Source of the DNA: an uncultured Faecalibacterium sp.
GTDB taxonomy: Bacteria; Bacillota; Clostridia; Oscillospirales; Ruminococcaceae
Direction: 5' to 3'
Assembly: GCA_937907025.1 (NCBI GenBank)
Contig: CALESJ010000044.1
Span: 103,505 to 167,504, forward strand
Length of the DNA stretch: 64,000 nt
A model generated the notes under the pieces. That model ran no database searches and had not been told where the DNA came from. It saw only the letters and a program-made list of their open reading frames with translations. Below are positions 1 to 7,720 of this stretch, in pieces. A program made the translations under genes and the position numbers. The stretch's first letter is position 1; every line of letters starts with the position of its first letter.

Positions 1-2
1 AG

Positions 3-413
3 GAGGGCCTGCGCCTGGTGTATGAGGAACCGCCCGAACCTTTCCCGGTGTGGGCGGACCCTGCCCGTCTGCGGCAGGTGTTCATCAATGTGCTGGACAA
101 CGCCATCAAGTATTCGCCCCCCGGCGGGTCCATCTTCCTGACCCTGACCAAGGACACCTCCAACGTTACCGTATCCATCCGGGACCAGGGCCGGGGTATC
201 TCCCCCGAAGACCTGGAAAAGGTCAAGGTCAAATTCTTCAAAGGCAAAAACTCGGTGCGCGGGTCGGGAATCGGCCTGGCGGTGGTGGATGCCATCGTCA
301 CCGCCCTGGGCGGCACCACCGACATCACCAGCACGCTGGGGCAGGGCACCACGGTGCTCATCACCTTGCCGCTGTACCGCCCCGGGCAGGAACACCTGCA
401 CGAACCCATCTGA
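3..413 (+). CDS. Sensor histidine kinase, C-terminal fragment (cut by window edge)
   Basis: The open frame runs in from the left edge, so only the ATP-binding (HATPase_c) domain is visible. It shows the N box (NVLDNAIKYSPPGG), the G1 box (DQGRGIS), a short F-box region (VKFFKG) and the G2 box (GSGIGLAVVDAI). These are the nucleotide-binding motifs of two-component kinases. A GTG at 18 could be mistaken for a start, but the frame continues upstream of it with kinase-like residues. The stimulus and partner regulator cannot be told. The gene ends 26 bp before the DUF1385 gene, so the two may be co-transcribed. Confidence 0.9.
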   Translation, partial: EGLRLVYEEPPEPFPVWADPARLRQVFINVLDNAIKYSPPGGSIFLTLTKDTSNVTVSIRDQGRGISPEDLEKVKVKFFKGKNSVRGSGIGLAVVDAIVTALGGTTDITSTLGQGTTVLITLPLYRPGQEHLHEPI

Positions 414-439
414 AACCAACAAAGGAGACATTCTGTCTT

Positions 440-1396
440 ATGCCCCAAGAATCGCGTCCGACCGAAAAATTCCGTACCAGTGTGGGCGGCCAGGCCCTGA
501 TGGAAGGCATCATGATGCGCGGCCCGAAAAAAATCTGCTGCGCCGTGCGCCGTCCCGACGGCACCATCGACCTCACCTATGAGGATGTCCACACCCACTG
601 GTACAACAAAGTCCCCCTGGTGCGCGGAATCTGCAACATGGTGGAAAACCTGTGCAGCGGGTACAAGTACCTGATGCACAGCGCCGACATCGCTATGATC
701 GAGGAGGAACAGGAGGCCGAACAGTCCCGCTTTGACAAATGGCTGGATGCACACACCGGCCCCGCCTTCCAGAACGCCCTCATGACCATTTCGGCCCTGC
801 TGGGTGTGGTGCTGGCGCTGTTCCTGTTTCTGTATCTGCCCACCTTCCTCACCGGACTGCTGGCCAAGGTCATTCCCATGGGCCGGTGGCCGCGGGTCAT
901 CCTGGAAGCTGTCTTCAAGCTGGCCATCTTCCTGGGTTATATGTTCCTGTGCACCCGCACCAAGGAGATTCACCGGGTCTTTGCCTATCACGGCGCCGAG
1001 CACAAGACCATCGCCTGCTATGAGGCCGGGGAGGAACTGACGGTGGAAAATATCCGCCGCCACACCCGGTTCCATCCCCGCTGCGGTACCAGCTTCCTGA
1101 TCTTGGTGCTGCTCATCAGCATCGTGCTGTATGCGGTGCTGCCCTGGACCAGCACCGGCATGCGGGTATTGTACAAGCTGGCCATGCTGCCTCTGCTGGT
1201 GGCCATCTCCTATGAAATTCTGCGCTGGTCCGGCCGTTCCAACTGCTGGCTGGCCCGGGCCGTGGCGGTGCCGGGTCTGTGGCTGCAGCGCCTGACCACC
1301 TTTGAACCGGAGGACGACATGATCGAGGTGGCCATTGCCGCCGTCAAGCCCGTCCTGCCCGACAACCCGGAGGAGGCCGCCTGGAACCGTGAGTGA
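440..1396 (+). CDS. DUF1385 family membrane protein (YqhQ-like)
   Basis: This 318-residue protein begins with the DUF1385 signature VGGQALMEGIMMRGP (about residues 15-29) and carries the second hallmark HGAEHKTIACYEAGE near residue 190. Three to four membrane segments lie between about 113 and 270. The family is conserved in Firmicutes; its molecular role is not established. The ATG at 440 follows AAAGGAGA and gives the usual N-terminus. A longer frame opening further upstream has no family support. Its end overlaps the prmC start by 8 bp, indicating one operon. The DUF1385-prmC pairing is common in Clostridia. Confidence 0.9.
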   Translation: MPQESRPTEKFRTSVGGQALMEGIMMRGPKKICCAVRRPDGTIDLTYEDVHTHWYNKVPLVRGICNMVENLCSGYKYLMHSADIAMIEEEQEAEQSRFDKWLDAHTGPAFQNALMTISALLGVVLALFLFLYLPTFLTGLLAKVIPMGRWPRVILEAVFKLAIFLGYMFLCTRTKEIHRVFAYHGAEHKTIACYEAGEELTVENIRRHTRFHPRCGTSFLILVLLISIVLYAVLPWTSTGMRVLYKLAMLPLLVAISYEILRWSGRSNCWLARAVAVPGLWLQRLTTFEPEDDMIEVAIAAVKPVLPDNPEEAAWNRE

Positions 1397-2270
1397 TTTG
1401 CCGCTGACCGGCCTGCTGCCCCGGGAGGCCTTGCGGGCGGTGCGCACCGCGCTGGAAACCGCCGGTGTGCCCGATGCCGCCTTTGACGCCCGGGAACTGT
1501 ACCGGCTGGCGGTGGGCTGTGACCCCCGCCTGGACAATACCCCTCTGACCCCGGAACACGCCGCGGCGCTGGCGGCCCTGACCACCCGCCGCGCGGCCCG
1601 GGAACCCTTGCAGTACATTCTGGGCCAGTGGGACTTTCTGGACTTCACGCTGGAAGTGGGCCCGGGCGTCCTCTGCCCCCGGGCGGACACCGAGGTGGTC
1701 TGCGCGGCCGCCGTGGAGCTGCTGAAAAAGGCGGGCGACTCCGAACCCGTGGTGCTGGACCTGTGCGCCGGCACCGGCTGCCTGGGGCTGGGCGTCAAGC
1801 GGTTTGTGCCCGGCGCCCGGGTGACCTGTTGGGAAAAAAGCCCCGAAGCCCTGCCGTACCTGCGCCGCAACGCCGCCAACGCCCTGAAGGGGGCCGAAGT
1901 GGCTGTGCGGGAGGGGAATGTGCTCACCGGCTGGCGGGAGGTGCTTCCCGGTAGTGTGGACCTCATCGTCAGCAATCCGCCCTACCTCACCGACGCCGAA
2001 ATGCACGAACTGATGCCCGAAACCGCCCGGGAGCCGGCCATGGCCCTGGGCGGCGGCGCGGACGGGCTTGCGTTTTACCGCTGCCTGACCGGACCGTGGA
2101 AGACCGTGCTGCGCCCGGGCGGCTGGCTGGTGCTGGAGATCGGGTACGAGCAGCGGCAGGCTGTGCTGGACCTGGGAAAACAGAACGGATGGATCAACGG
2201 CAGCTGCCGGCAGGATTACGGCGGCAACGACCGGGCCATTCTGCTGCAAAAGCCGGGAAATCCAACCTGA
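1389..2270 (+). CDS. prmC: Peptide chain release factor N5-glutamine methyltransferase
   Basis: PrmC (HemK) methylates the glutamine of the GGQ motif in RF1 and RF2 using S-adenosylmethionine. The 293-residue protein has an N-terminal helical domain, the SAM-binding glycine motif LDLCAGTGCLGL at about residues 120-131 and the diagnostic NPPY catalytic tetrad at about 196. The start is taken as GTG at 1389, which overlaps the preceding gene by 8 bp. Translating further upstream gives only low-complexity sequence. It lies downstream of the DUF1385 gene, with which it probably shares a transcript, and recA follows after its own promoter. Confidence 0.93.
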   Translation: MSDLPLTGLLPREALRAVRTALETAGVPDAAFDARELYRLAVGCDPRLDNTPLTPEHAAALAALTTRRAAREPLQYILGQWDFLDFTLEVGPGVLCPRADTEVVCAAAVELLKKAGDSEPVVLDLCAGTGCLGLGVKRFVPGARVTCWEKSPEALPYLRRNAANALKGAEVAVREGNVLTGWREVLPGSVDLIVSNPPYLTDAEMHELMPETAREPAMALGGGADGLAFYRCLTGPWKTVLRPGGWLVLEIGYEQRQAVLDLGKQNGWINGSCRQDYGGNDRAILLQKPGNPT

Positions 2271-2297
2271 AAGCCCTATAAATCGGCCTGCAAAAAC

Positions 2298-2312
2298 ACA
2301 ACAAATAGTTGT
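2298..2312. promoter_or_regulatory. Inverted repeat overlapping the recA -35 (possible operator)
   Basis: ACAAC-AAATA-GTTGT is a perfect 5-bp inverted repeat with a 5-bp spacer, overlapping the -35 hexamer of the recA promoter. It sits where an SOS repressor would act but does not match the Bacillus LexA box (CGAACATATGTTCG), so LexA binding is only a guess. Confidence 0.35.
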
Positions 2313-2337
2313 AATTCTATGCCGGAAAGGGTATAAT
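2309..2337 (+). promoter_or_regulatory. recA promoter
   Basis: TTGTAA (2309-2314), a 17-bp spacer and a perfect TATAAT (2332-2337) form a sigma-A type promoter about 60 bp before the recA start. Confidence 0.75.
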
Positions 2338-2399
2338 AAGGGCATACGATTCATCTATAACAAAGGCGGGGGAACATCCCCCTGAAAAGGAGAAATACA

Positions 2400-3569
2400 A
2401 TGGCAGCCAAGAAAGAAACCAAGACCACGGCGGCTCCCGCCGGTGACAAGAAGGCCGCGCTGGAAACCGCGCTGGCCCAGATCGAAAAGCAGTTCGGCAA
2501 GGGCGCCGTCATGAAGCTGGGCGCCAACGTCACCATGCAGGTGGACGCCATCTCCACCGGCAGCCTGGGCCTGGATATGGCCCTGGGCATCGGCGGCGTG
2601 CCCCGCGGCCGTATCGTGGAAGTGTACGGCCCCGAATCTTCCGGTAAGACCACCCTGGCCCTGCAGATTCTGGCCGAAGCCCAGCGCAACGGCGGCGAAG
2701 TGGCCTTCATCGACGTGGAACATGCCCTGGACCCGGCCTATGCCCGCGCCCTGGGCGTGGACATCGACAGTCTGCTGGTCAGCCAGCCGGATACCGGCGA
2801 GCAGGCCATGGAAATCTGCGAAGCCCTGGTCCGTTCCGGCGCCATTGACGCCATCGTTGTGGACTCGGTGGCTGCCATGGTCCCCAAAGCCGAAATTGAA
2901 GGCGAAATGGGCGATTCCCATGTGGGTCTGCAGGCCCGCCTGATGAGCCAGGCCCTGCGCAAGCTCACCGGCATCATCGGCAAGACCAACACCGTCTGCA
3001 TCTTCATCAACCAGCTGCGTGAAAAGGTCGGCGTGGTCTACGGCAGCCCCGAAGTCACCACCGGCGGCCGTGCGCTGAAATATTATTCCTCCGTGCGCAT
3101 CGACGTGCGCCGCATCGAGGGCCTGAAGGATTCCAACGGTTCCTTCATCGGCAACCGCACCCGCGCCAAGGTGGTCAAGAACAAGGTGGCGCCCCCGTTC
3201 CGGGAAGCCGAATTCGACATCATGTTCGGCGAAGGCATCTCCAAGGTGGGCGAGATCATCGACCTGGGCGTCAAGCTGGGCGTGGTCCAGAAGAGCGGCG
3301 CCTGGTTCAACTACGGCGATGTGCGCCTGGGCCAGGGCCGCGACAACGCCAAGCAGTTCCTGAAAGACAATCCCGCGGTGGCCGAGGAGATCGAGAAGAT
3401 CGTGCGGGAGAACGCTGACCGCCTCATCGCTGCCGGCAAGAAAGGCACCGTCAAGCCCATCGAGAAGGTCGCCACCCCGGTGGCCGCTCCGGCTGCGGAG
3501 GAAGCTGCTCCGGCCGCTGCCAAGACCACCGGCAGCGAGATGGACCTGGATATTATGGTTGACGACTGA
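2400..3569 (+). CDS. recA: Recombinase RecA
   Basis: RecA is the ATP-dependent strand-exchange protein of homologous recombination and the co-protease of the SOS response. The 389-residue protein has the Walker A motif GPESSGKTT near residue 77, the FINQLREKVG segment of the L2 DNA-binding region and the typical GGRALKYYSSVRID stretch. It is longer than the usual 340-350 residues because of an Ala/Pro-rich C-terminal tail ending in an acidic DLDIMVDD. AAAAGGAG precedes the ATG. Its stop codon overlaps the recX start by one base (TGATG), so the two genes are translationally coupled. Confidence 0.98.
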   Translation: MAAKKETKTTAAPAGDKKAALETALAQIEKQFGKGAVMKLGANVTMQVDAISTGSLGLDMALGIGGVPRGRIVEVYGPESSGKTTLALQILAEAQRNGGEVAFIDVEHALDPAYARALGVDIDSLLVSQPDTGEQAMEICEALVRSGAIDAIVVDSVAAMVPKAEIEGEMGDSHVGLQARLMSQALRKLTGIIGKTNTVCIFINQLREKVGVVYGSPEVTTGGRALKYYSSVRIDVRRIEGLKDSNGSFIGNRTRAKVVKNKVAPPFREAEFDIMFGEGISKVGEIIDLGVKLGVVQKSGAWFNYGDVRLGQGRDNAKQFLKDNPAVAEEIEKIVRENADRLIAAGKKGTVKPIEKVATPVAAPAAEEAAPAAAKTTGSEMDLDIMVDD

Positions 3570-4186
3570 TGCCGCAGCTCACACAAATTTCCGAAACGAA
3601 AAAAGGGCGATACGCGCTGTTTTTTGACGGCGAGTTCGCCTTTTCCCTGGATGAGGGAACCTTTGCCGACGCCGGCCTGCACAAGGACGACGCGCTGGAA
3701 CCCTGGCAGGTGGAAGAACTGCGCAAAAAGAGCGATACCCGCCGCGCCCTGGACAAGGCCATGGACCTGCTGGCACTGCGGGACCACGCCGCCGGGGAAT
3801 TGTACGATAAACTCTGCCGCAAGTTCGACCCCCACAGCGCCGCCGCCGCTGTGGCCAAAGCGGGGGAGCTGGGCCTGCTCAACGACGAGGACTTTGCCCG
3901 CCGCCGTGCCGCCGAGCTGCTGCGCAAGCGCAAGAGCCGGCGGGAGATCCTGATGGATTTGAACAAAAAGGGCATCGACCGGGAAACCGCCGCCGCTGTG
4001 GTGGAGGACCTGGGCGGGGAGGCGGACGAGGACCCCGACCTGGCCAGCGCCCGGGCGCTGGTGGAGCGGCAGTATGCCTCCAAACTGGCCCAGGGCAAGG
4101 AACCTCAGGTGGCGGCCGCTCTGGCCCGCCGCGGGTTCTCCCACGCTGTCATCCGTACCGTCCTGCAAGAAGCCCGGGACGAATAA
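3569..4186 (+). CDS. recX: Regulatory protein RecX
   Basis: RecX binds RecA filaments and limits their activity. The 205-residue sequence has the family's three-helix repeats, seen as ALDKAMDLLALRDHAAGELYDKL and GLLNDEDFARRRA segments. It contains an Arg/Lys-rich middle portion and sits directly after recA with a 1-bp overlap, the classic arrangement. The length is normal for Firmicutes RecX. The assignment rests on both sequence and position. Confidence 0.93.
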   Translation: MPQLTQISETKKGRYALFFDGEFAFSLDEGTFADAGLHKDDALEPWQVEELRKKSDTRRALDKAMDLLALRDHAAGELYDKLCRKFDPHSAAAAVAKAGELGLLNDEDFARRRAAELLRKRKSRREILMDLNKKGIDRETAAAVVEDLGGEADEDPDLASARALVERQYASKLAQGKEPQVAAALARRGFSHAVIRTVLQEARDE

Positions 4187-4208
4187 TCACAGATAAAAGG
4201 AAACGACC

Positions 4209-5552
4209 ATGACCAAGAATATTGCCATCATCTCGCTGGGCTGTCCCAAAAACCAGGTGGACGCCGACGTCTTCTGCCACGCGCTGATCAAGGCCGGACA
4301 CCAGACCGTGGCCGACCCCGCCGAGGCGGACGTCATCATCGTCAACACCTGCGGGTTCATCCAGTCCGCCAAGGAAGAGGCCATTGAAAACATCCTGATG
4401 GCCTGCCAGTACAAACAGCAGAATCCGGACCTGAAGGTCATCGTGACCGGCTGCCTGGCCGAGCGCTACAAGCAGCAGATCGCCGCCGAAATGCCCGAAG
4501 TGGACGCGGTGGTGGGCATCGGCTCCAATGCCGCCCTGCCCGCCATTGTGGAGCGGGTCTGCGCCGCCGGGGCCGACCGTCTGGAAAGCTACGGACCCAA
4601 GACCGATATGCCTCTGGGCGGCGCCCGGGTTATCTCCACCCCGTCCCATTACGCCTACCTGAAAATCGCCGAAGGCTGCAACAACCGCTGCCGGTACTGC
4701 GCCATCCCCATGATCCGCGGTCCGCTGCGCAGCCGTCCGCTGGAGGATTGCGTGGCTGAAGCCCGCTGGCTGGCCGGGGAGGGCGTCCGGGAACTCATCG
4801 TGGTGGCCCAGGACCCCACCGCCTACGGCGAGGACTGGGGCAAACCCGGAGCCGTCTGTGAACTGCTGGACCGCCTGAACGAGATTGACGGCATCCGCTG
4901 GATCCGGGTGTTGTACGCCTACCCGGAACGCATCACCGACGAGTTCATCGCCGCCATGGTGCGCAACAAAAAGGTGGTGCCCTATCTGGACCTGCCCATC
5001 CAGCACTGTGACGACCGGGTGCTCAAGGCCATGAACCGCCGCGGCGGCCGCAAGGAGATCGAGGACGCCATCGCCCGCCTGCGGGCGGCCATCCCTGACC
5101 TGACCCTGCGCACCACCCTCATCGCCGGTTTCCCCGGTGAAACCGAGGAGGAGTACGCCGAACTGTGCGACTTCGTCAAGACCGTCCGGTTCGACCGCCT
5201 GGGCTGCTTTGCCTACTCGGCGGAGGAGAACACCCCCGCCGCCACCATGGACGGCCAGATCGATGAGGATGTGAAACAGCGCCGGGCCGAGCACATCATG
5301 GAGATTCAGGCCGATATCAGTGCCGCCGCCATGGCTGCCAAGGTGGGCAAGACCCTGGAGTGCATCTGCGACGGGGTGGACGATGAAACCGGTATGTATC
5401 TGCTGCGCACCCAGGCCGATTGCCCGGAGATCGACGGCAACGTGCTGACCCCCGCCGATACCCCCCTGACCCCCGGCGAATTTTACCGCGTGACCATCAC
5501 CGACAGCGACACCTACGACCTGTACGGCTATGTGGAATCCGAGGAGGAATAA
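4209..5552 (+). CDS. rimO: Ribosomal protein uS12 (S12) methylthiotransferase RimO
   Basis: RimO is a radical-SAM enzyme that adds a methylthio group to an aspartate of ribosomal protein S12. The 447-residue protein starts with the UPF0004 domain, with conserved cysteines in SLGCPKNQVD, NTCGFI and TGCLAERY. The radical-SAM cluster motif CNNRCRYC is at about 156-163, and a C-terminal TRAM domain follows. SLGCPKN and its length identify RimO rather than MiaB. AAAGGAAACGACC precedes the ATG. pgsA starts 3 bp downstream, so the genes form an operon. Confidence 0.96.
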   Translation: MTKNIAIISLGCPKNQVDADVFCHALIKAGHQTVADPAEADVIIVNTCGFIQSAKEEAIENILMACQYKQQNPDLKVIVTGCLAERYKQQIAAEMPEVDAVVGIGSNAALPAIVERVCAAGADRLESYGPKTDMPLGGARVISTPSHYAYLKIAEGCNNRCRYCAIPMIRGPLRSRPLEDCVAEARWLAGEGVRELIVVAQDPTAYGEDWGKPGAVCELLDRLNEIDGIRWIRVLYAYPERITDEFIAAMVRNKKVVPYLDLPIQHCDDRVLKAMNRRGGRKEIEDAIARLRAAIPDLTLRTTLIAGFPGETEEEYAELCDFVKTVRFDRLGCFAYSAEENTPAATMDGQIDEDVKQRRAEHIMEIQADISAAAMAAKVGKTLECICDGVDDETGMYLLRTQADCPEIDGNVLTPADTPLTPGEFYRVTITDSDTYDLYGYVESEEE

Positions 5553-5555
5553 ATC

Positions 5556-6131
5556 ATGAATCTGCCCAACAAGCTGACCCTGCTGCGCGTTGTTCTTGTG
5601 CCCGTGTTCATGGTGTTTGCGGCGTACGGCCGCATCGGCACCGCCGAGTACAACCCCACCGCCCATCTGGTGGCGGGCATCATCTTTGCGGTGGCCAGCT
5701 TCACCGACTTCCTGGACGGCTACCTGGCCCGCCGCGATAACCTTGTCACCGATTTCGGCAAGTTCATGGACCCCCTGGCCGATAAGATGCTCACCACCGC
5801 CGCTTTCATTTACATGCTGGTGGACGGTCTGTGCTCCCCTGTGGTGCTGGCTGTCATCATGTTCCGCGAATTCGCCGTGGCCGGTGTGCGCATGATCGCC
5901 GCCGGTTCCGGTACCGTCATCGCCGCCAATATGTGGGGCAAGGTCAAGACGGTGTTGCAGATGCTCACCGTGCTGTTCTACTACTTCGTGCCGTTCTTTA
6001 TGGGTGATTCCGACATGATGGCGTTCGGCCTCATCACCCAGGTCCTGTGCTGGCTGGTGGCCCTGGTCACGGTGATCTCCGGCTGCATCTACCTGTGGCA
6101 GAACCGCAGCTGCTTCATGCAGGCAAAATAA
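5556..6131 (+). CDS. pgsA: CDP-diacylglycerol--glycerol-3-phosphate 3-phosphatidyltransferase
   Basis: PgsA makes phosphatidylglycerol phosphate, the committed step to phosphatidylglycerol and cardiolipin, in the cytoplasmic membrane. The 191-residue protein holds the CDP-alcohol phosphotransferase signature (DG-x2-AR-x8-G-x3-D-x3-D) as DGYLARRDNLVTDFGKFMDP near residues 51-71. It has about five hydrophobic segments. It begins with the typical MNLPNKLTLLR. The rimO-pgsA order is a common Firmicutes arrangement. Confidence 0.96.
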   Translation: MNLPNKLTLLRVVLVPVFMVFAAYGRIGTAEYNPTAHLVAGIIFAVASFTDFLDGYLARRDNLVTDFGKFMDPLADKMLTTAAFIYMLVDGLCSPVVLAVIMFREFAVAGVRMIAAGSGTVIAANMWGKVKTVLQMLTVLFYYFVPFFMGDSDMMAFGLITQVLCWLVALVTVISGCIYLWQNRSCFMQAK

Positions 6132-6144
6132 GAGGCTCCGGCCC

Positions 6145-6173
6145 TTGCGCCGCCGCGGCGGCGGGGCTATAAT
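6145..6173 (+). promoter_or_regulatory. Candidate cysS promoter
   Basis: TTGCGC (6145-6150), a 17-bp spacer and TATAAT (6168-6173) lie between pgsA and cysS. No T-box features were found in the 50-bp leader. Confidence 0.6.
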
Positions 6174-6222
6174 GGTACAGCAAGGAAAGGTCCCGAAACA
6201 TTCCCGGAAAGGAAGCTCCGTT

Positions 6223-7617
6223 ATGCAGATCTTTAATACCCTGACCCGCCAGAAGGAAGAATTCATCCCCCAGACCCCCGGGGAATACCGCATCTACGTC
6301 TGCGGGCCCACGGTCTACAACTATATCCATGTGGGCAACGCCCGCCCCATGATCGTCTTCGACACCCTGCGCCGCTACCTGGAATACATGGGCAACAAGG
6401 TGTACTACGTTTCCAACATCACCGATATTGACGACAAGCTCATCGCCAAAGGCCAGCAGGAGGGCGTTTCCATGCAGGAAGTGGCCCGCCGGTTTGAGGC
6501 GGAGTACATCAAGGATTCCGAGGGCCTGAACGTCAAGGAACCCACTGTGCGTCCCCGTGCCACCGAGCATATCGGCGAGATCATCAAGATCGTCAAGGAC
6601 CTGGTGGCCTCCGGCCATGCCTACCCCGCCCGCAACGGCGACGTGTACTTCCGGGTCAAGTCCGACCCCGGCTACGGCAAGCTGAGCCATCTGAATCTGG
6701 ATGATCTGGAAAGCGGCAACCGCGCCCTGCGCAGCCAGATGGATGACGACCTGAAGGAAGACCCGGCGGATTTCGCCGTCTGGAAAGCCGCCAAGCCCGG
6801 CGAACCCTACTGGGACAGCCCCTGGGGCCACGGCCGCCCCGGCTGGCATATCGAGTGCAGCGCCATGGCCCGCAAGCATCTGGGCAAGACCATTGACCTG
6901 CACTGCGGCGGCCAGGACCTGATCTTCCCCCATCACGAGAACGAGATCGCCCAGTCCGAGTGCGCCAATGGCTGCACCTTCAGCCGGTACTGGATGCACA
7001 ACGGCTTCTTGAACATCAACAACCAGAAGATGTCCAAGAGCGCCAACAACTTCTTCACCGTGCGGGAGATTGCCGACAAGTACGGCTATGAGCCCATCCG
7101 GTATTTCATGCTCACCGCCGGCTACCGCATGCCGCTGAACTATACCGTGGAGCTCATCGAAAGCTGCAAGAGCTCTCTGGAGCGCCTGTACACCTGCCGC
7201 GATAACCTGGATTTTGCCATCGAGCACGCCCACGGCACCGACACCACCCTGGCCGAGAAGGCCAAGGCGGCCAAGGAAAAGTTCATCACCGCCATGGATG
7301 ATGACCTGAACACCCCGGACGCCCTGGCGGCTATCTTTGAGTTCGTCAAGGAGATCAACACCCTGTCCGACGCTTCGGACAAAGCCAGCCTGCAGGCGGC
7401 CGCCGATATGTTCGACGAGCTGACCGGCGTGCTGGGCCTGGTGTACAACCGCAAGACCTCGGCCATCCCGCAGGAGGTCACCGACCTGGTGGCCGAGCGC
7501 ACCGCGGCCAAGAAGGCCAAGGACTTTGCCCGCGCCGATGCCATCCGTGCCCAGCTCACCGAGATGGGCTGGAGCGTGGCCGACACTGCCCAGGGTCCCC
7601 AGATCAGCAAGCTGTAA
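6223..7617 (+). CDS. cysS: Cysteine--tRNA ligase
   Basis: CysRS charges tRNA-Cys. The 464-residue class I synthetase has the HIGH-type motif HVGN near residue 34 and KMSKS in QKMSKSANN near 268. The zinc-binding region includes the CGPTVYN and HCGGQDLIFPHHENE segments. The start at ATG 6223 follows GGAAAGGAAG and gives the standard N-terminus MQIFNTLTRQKEEF. An in-frame upstream extension lies across the promoter and is not coding. A terminator follows the gene. Confidence 0.97.
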   Translation: MQIFNTLTRQKEEFIPQTPGEYRIYVCGPTVYNYIHVGNARPMIVFDTLRRYLEYMGNKVYYVSNITDIDDKLIAKGQQEGVSMQEVARRFEAEYIKDSEGLNVKEPTVRPRATEHIGEIIKIVKDLVASGHAYPARNGDVYFRVKSDPGYGKLSHLNLDDLESGNRALRSQMDDDLKEDPADFAVWKAAKPGEPYWDSPWGHGRPGWHIECSAMARKHLGKTIDLHCGGQDLIFPHHENEIAQSECANGCTFSRYWMHNGFLNINNQKMSKSANNFFTVREIADKYGYEPIRYFMLTAGYRMPLNYTVELIESCKSSLERLYTCRDNLDFAIEHAHGTDTTLAEKAKAAKEKFITAMDDDLNTPDALAAIFEFVKEINTLSDASDKASLQAAADMFDELTGVLGLVYNRKTSAIPQEVTDLVAERTAAKKAKDFARADAIRAQLTEMGWSVADTAQGPQISKL

Positions 7618-7631
7618 TCAGATAAAACACA

Positions 7632-7684
7632 TTCAGGAATGGGCAAGCAAAGGCACGTTGAAGTGCGGCTCATTCCTGATTTTT
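7632..7684 (+). terminator. Rho-independent terminator after cysS
   Basis: TTCAGGAATGGGC pairs with GCTCATTCCTGA, followed by TTTTT (7681-7684 and on). Confidence 0.7.
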
Positions 7685-7720
7685 GTATCCGGCCTTTTGC
7701 GGCCATACGGAAAGAGTTTT

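Noticed and set aside
6131..6222. A T-box leader before cysS
   Set aside because: The space between promoter and start is about 50 nt and lacks the T-box consensus and terminator.
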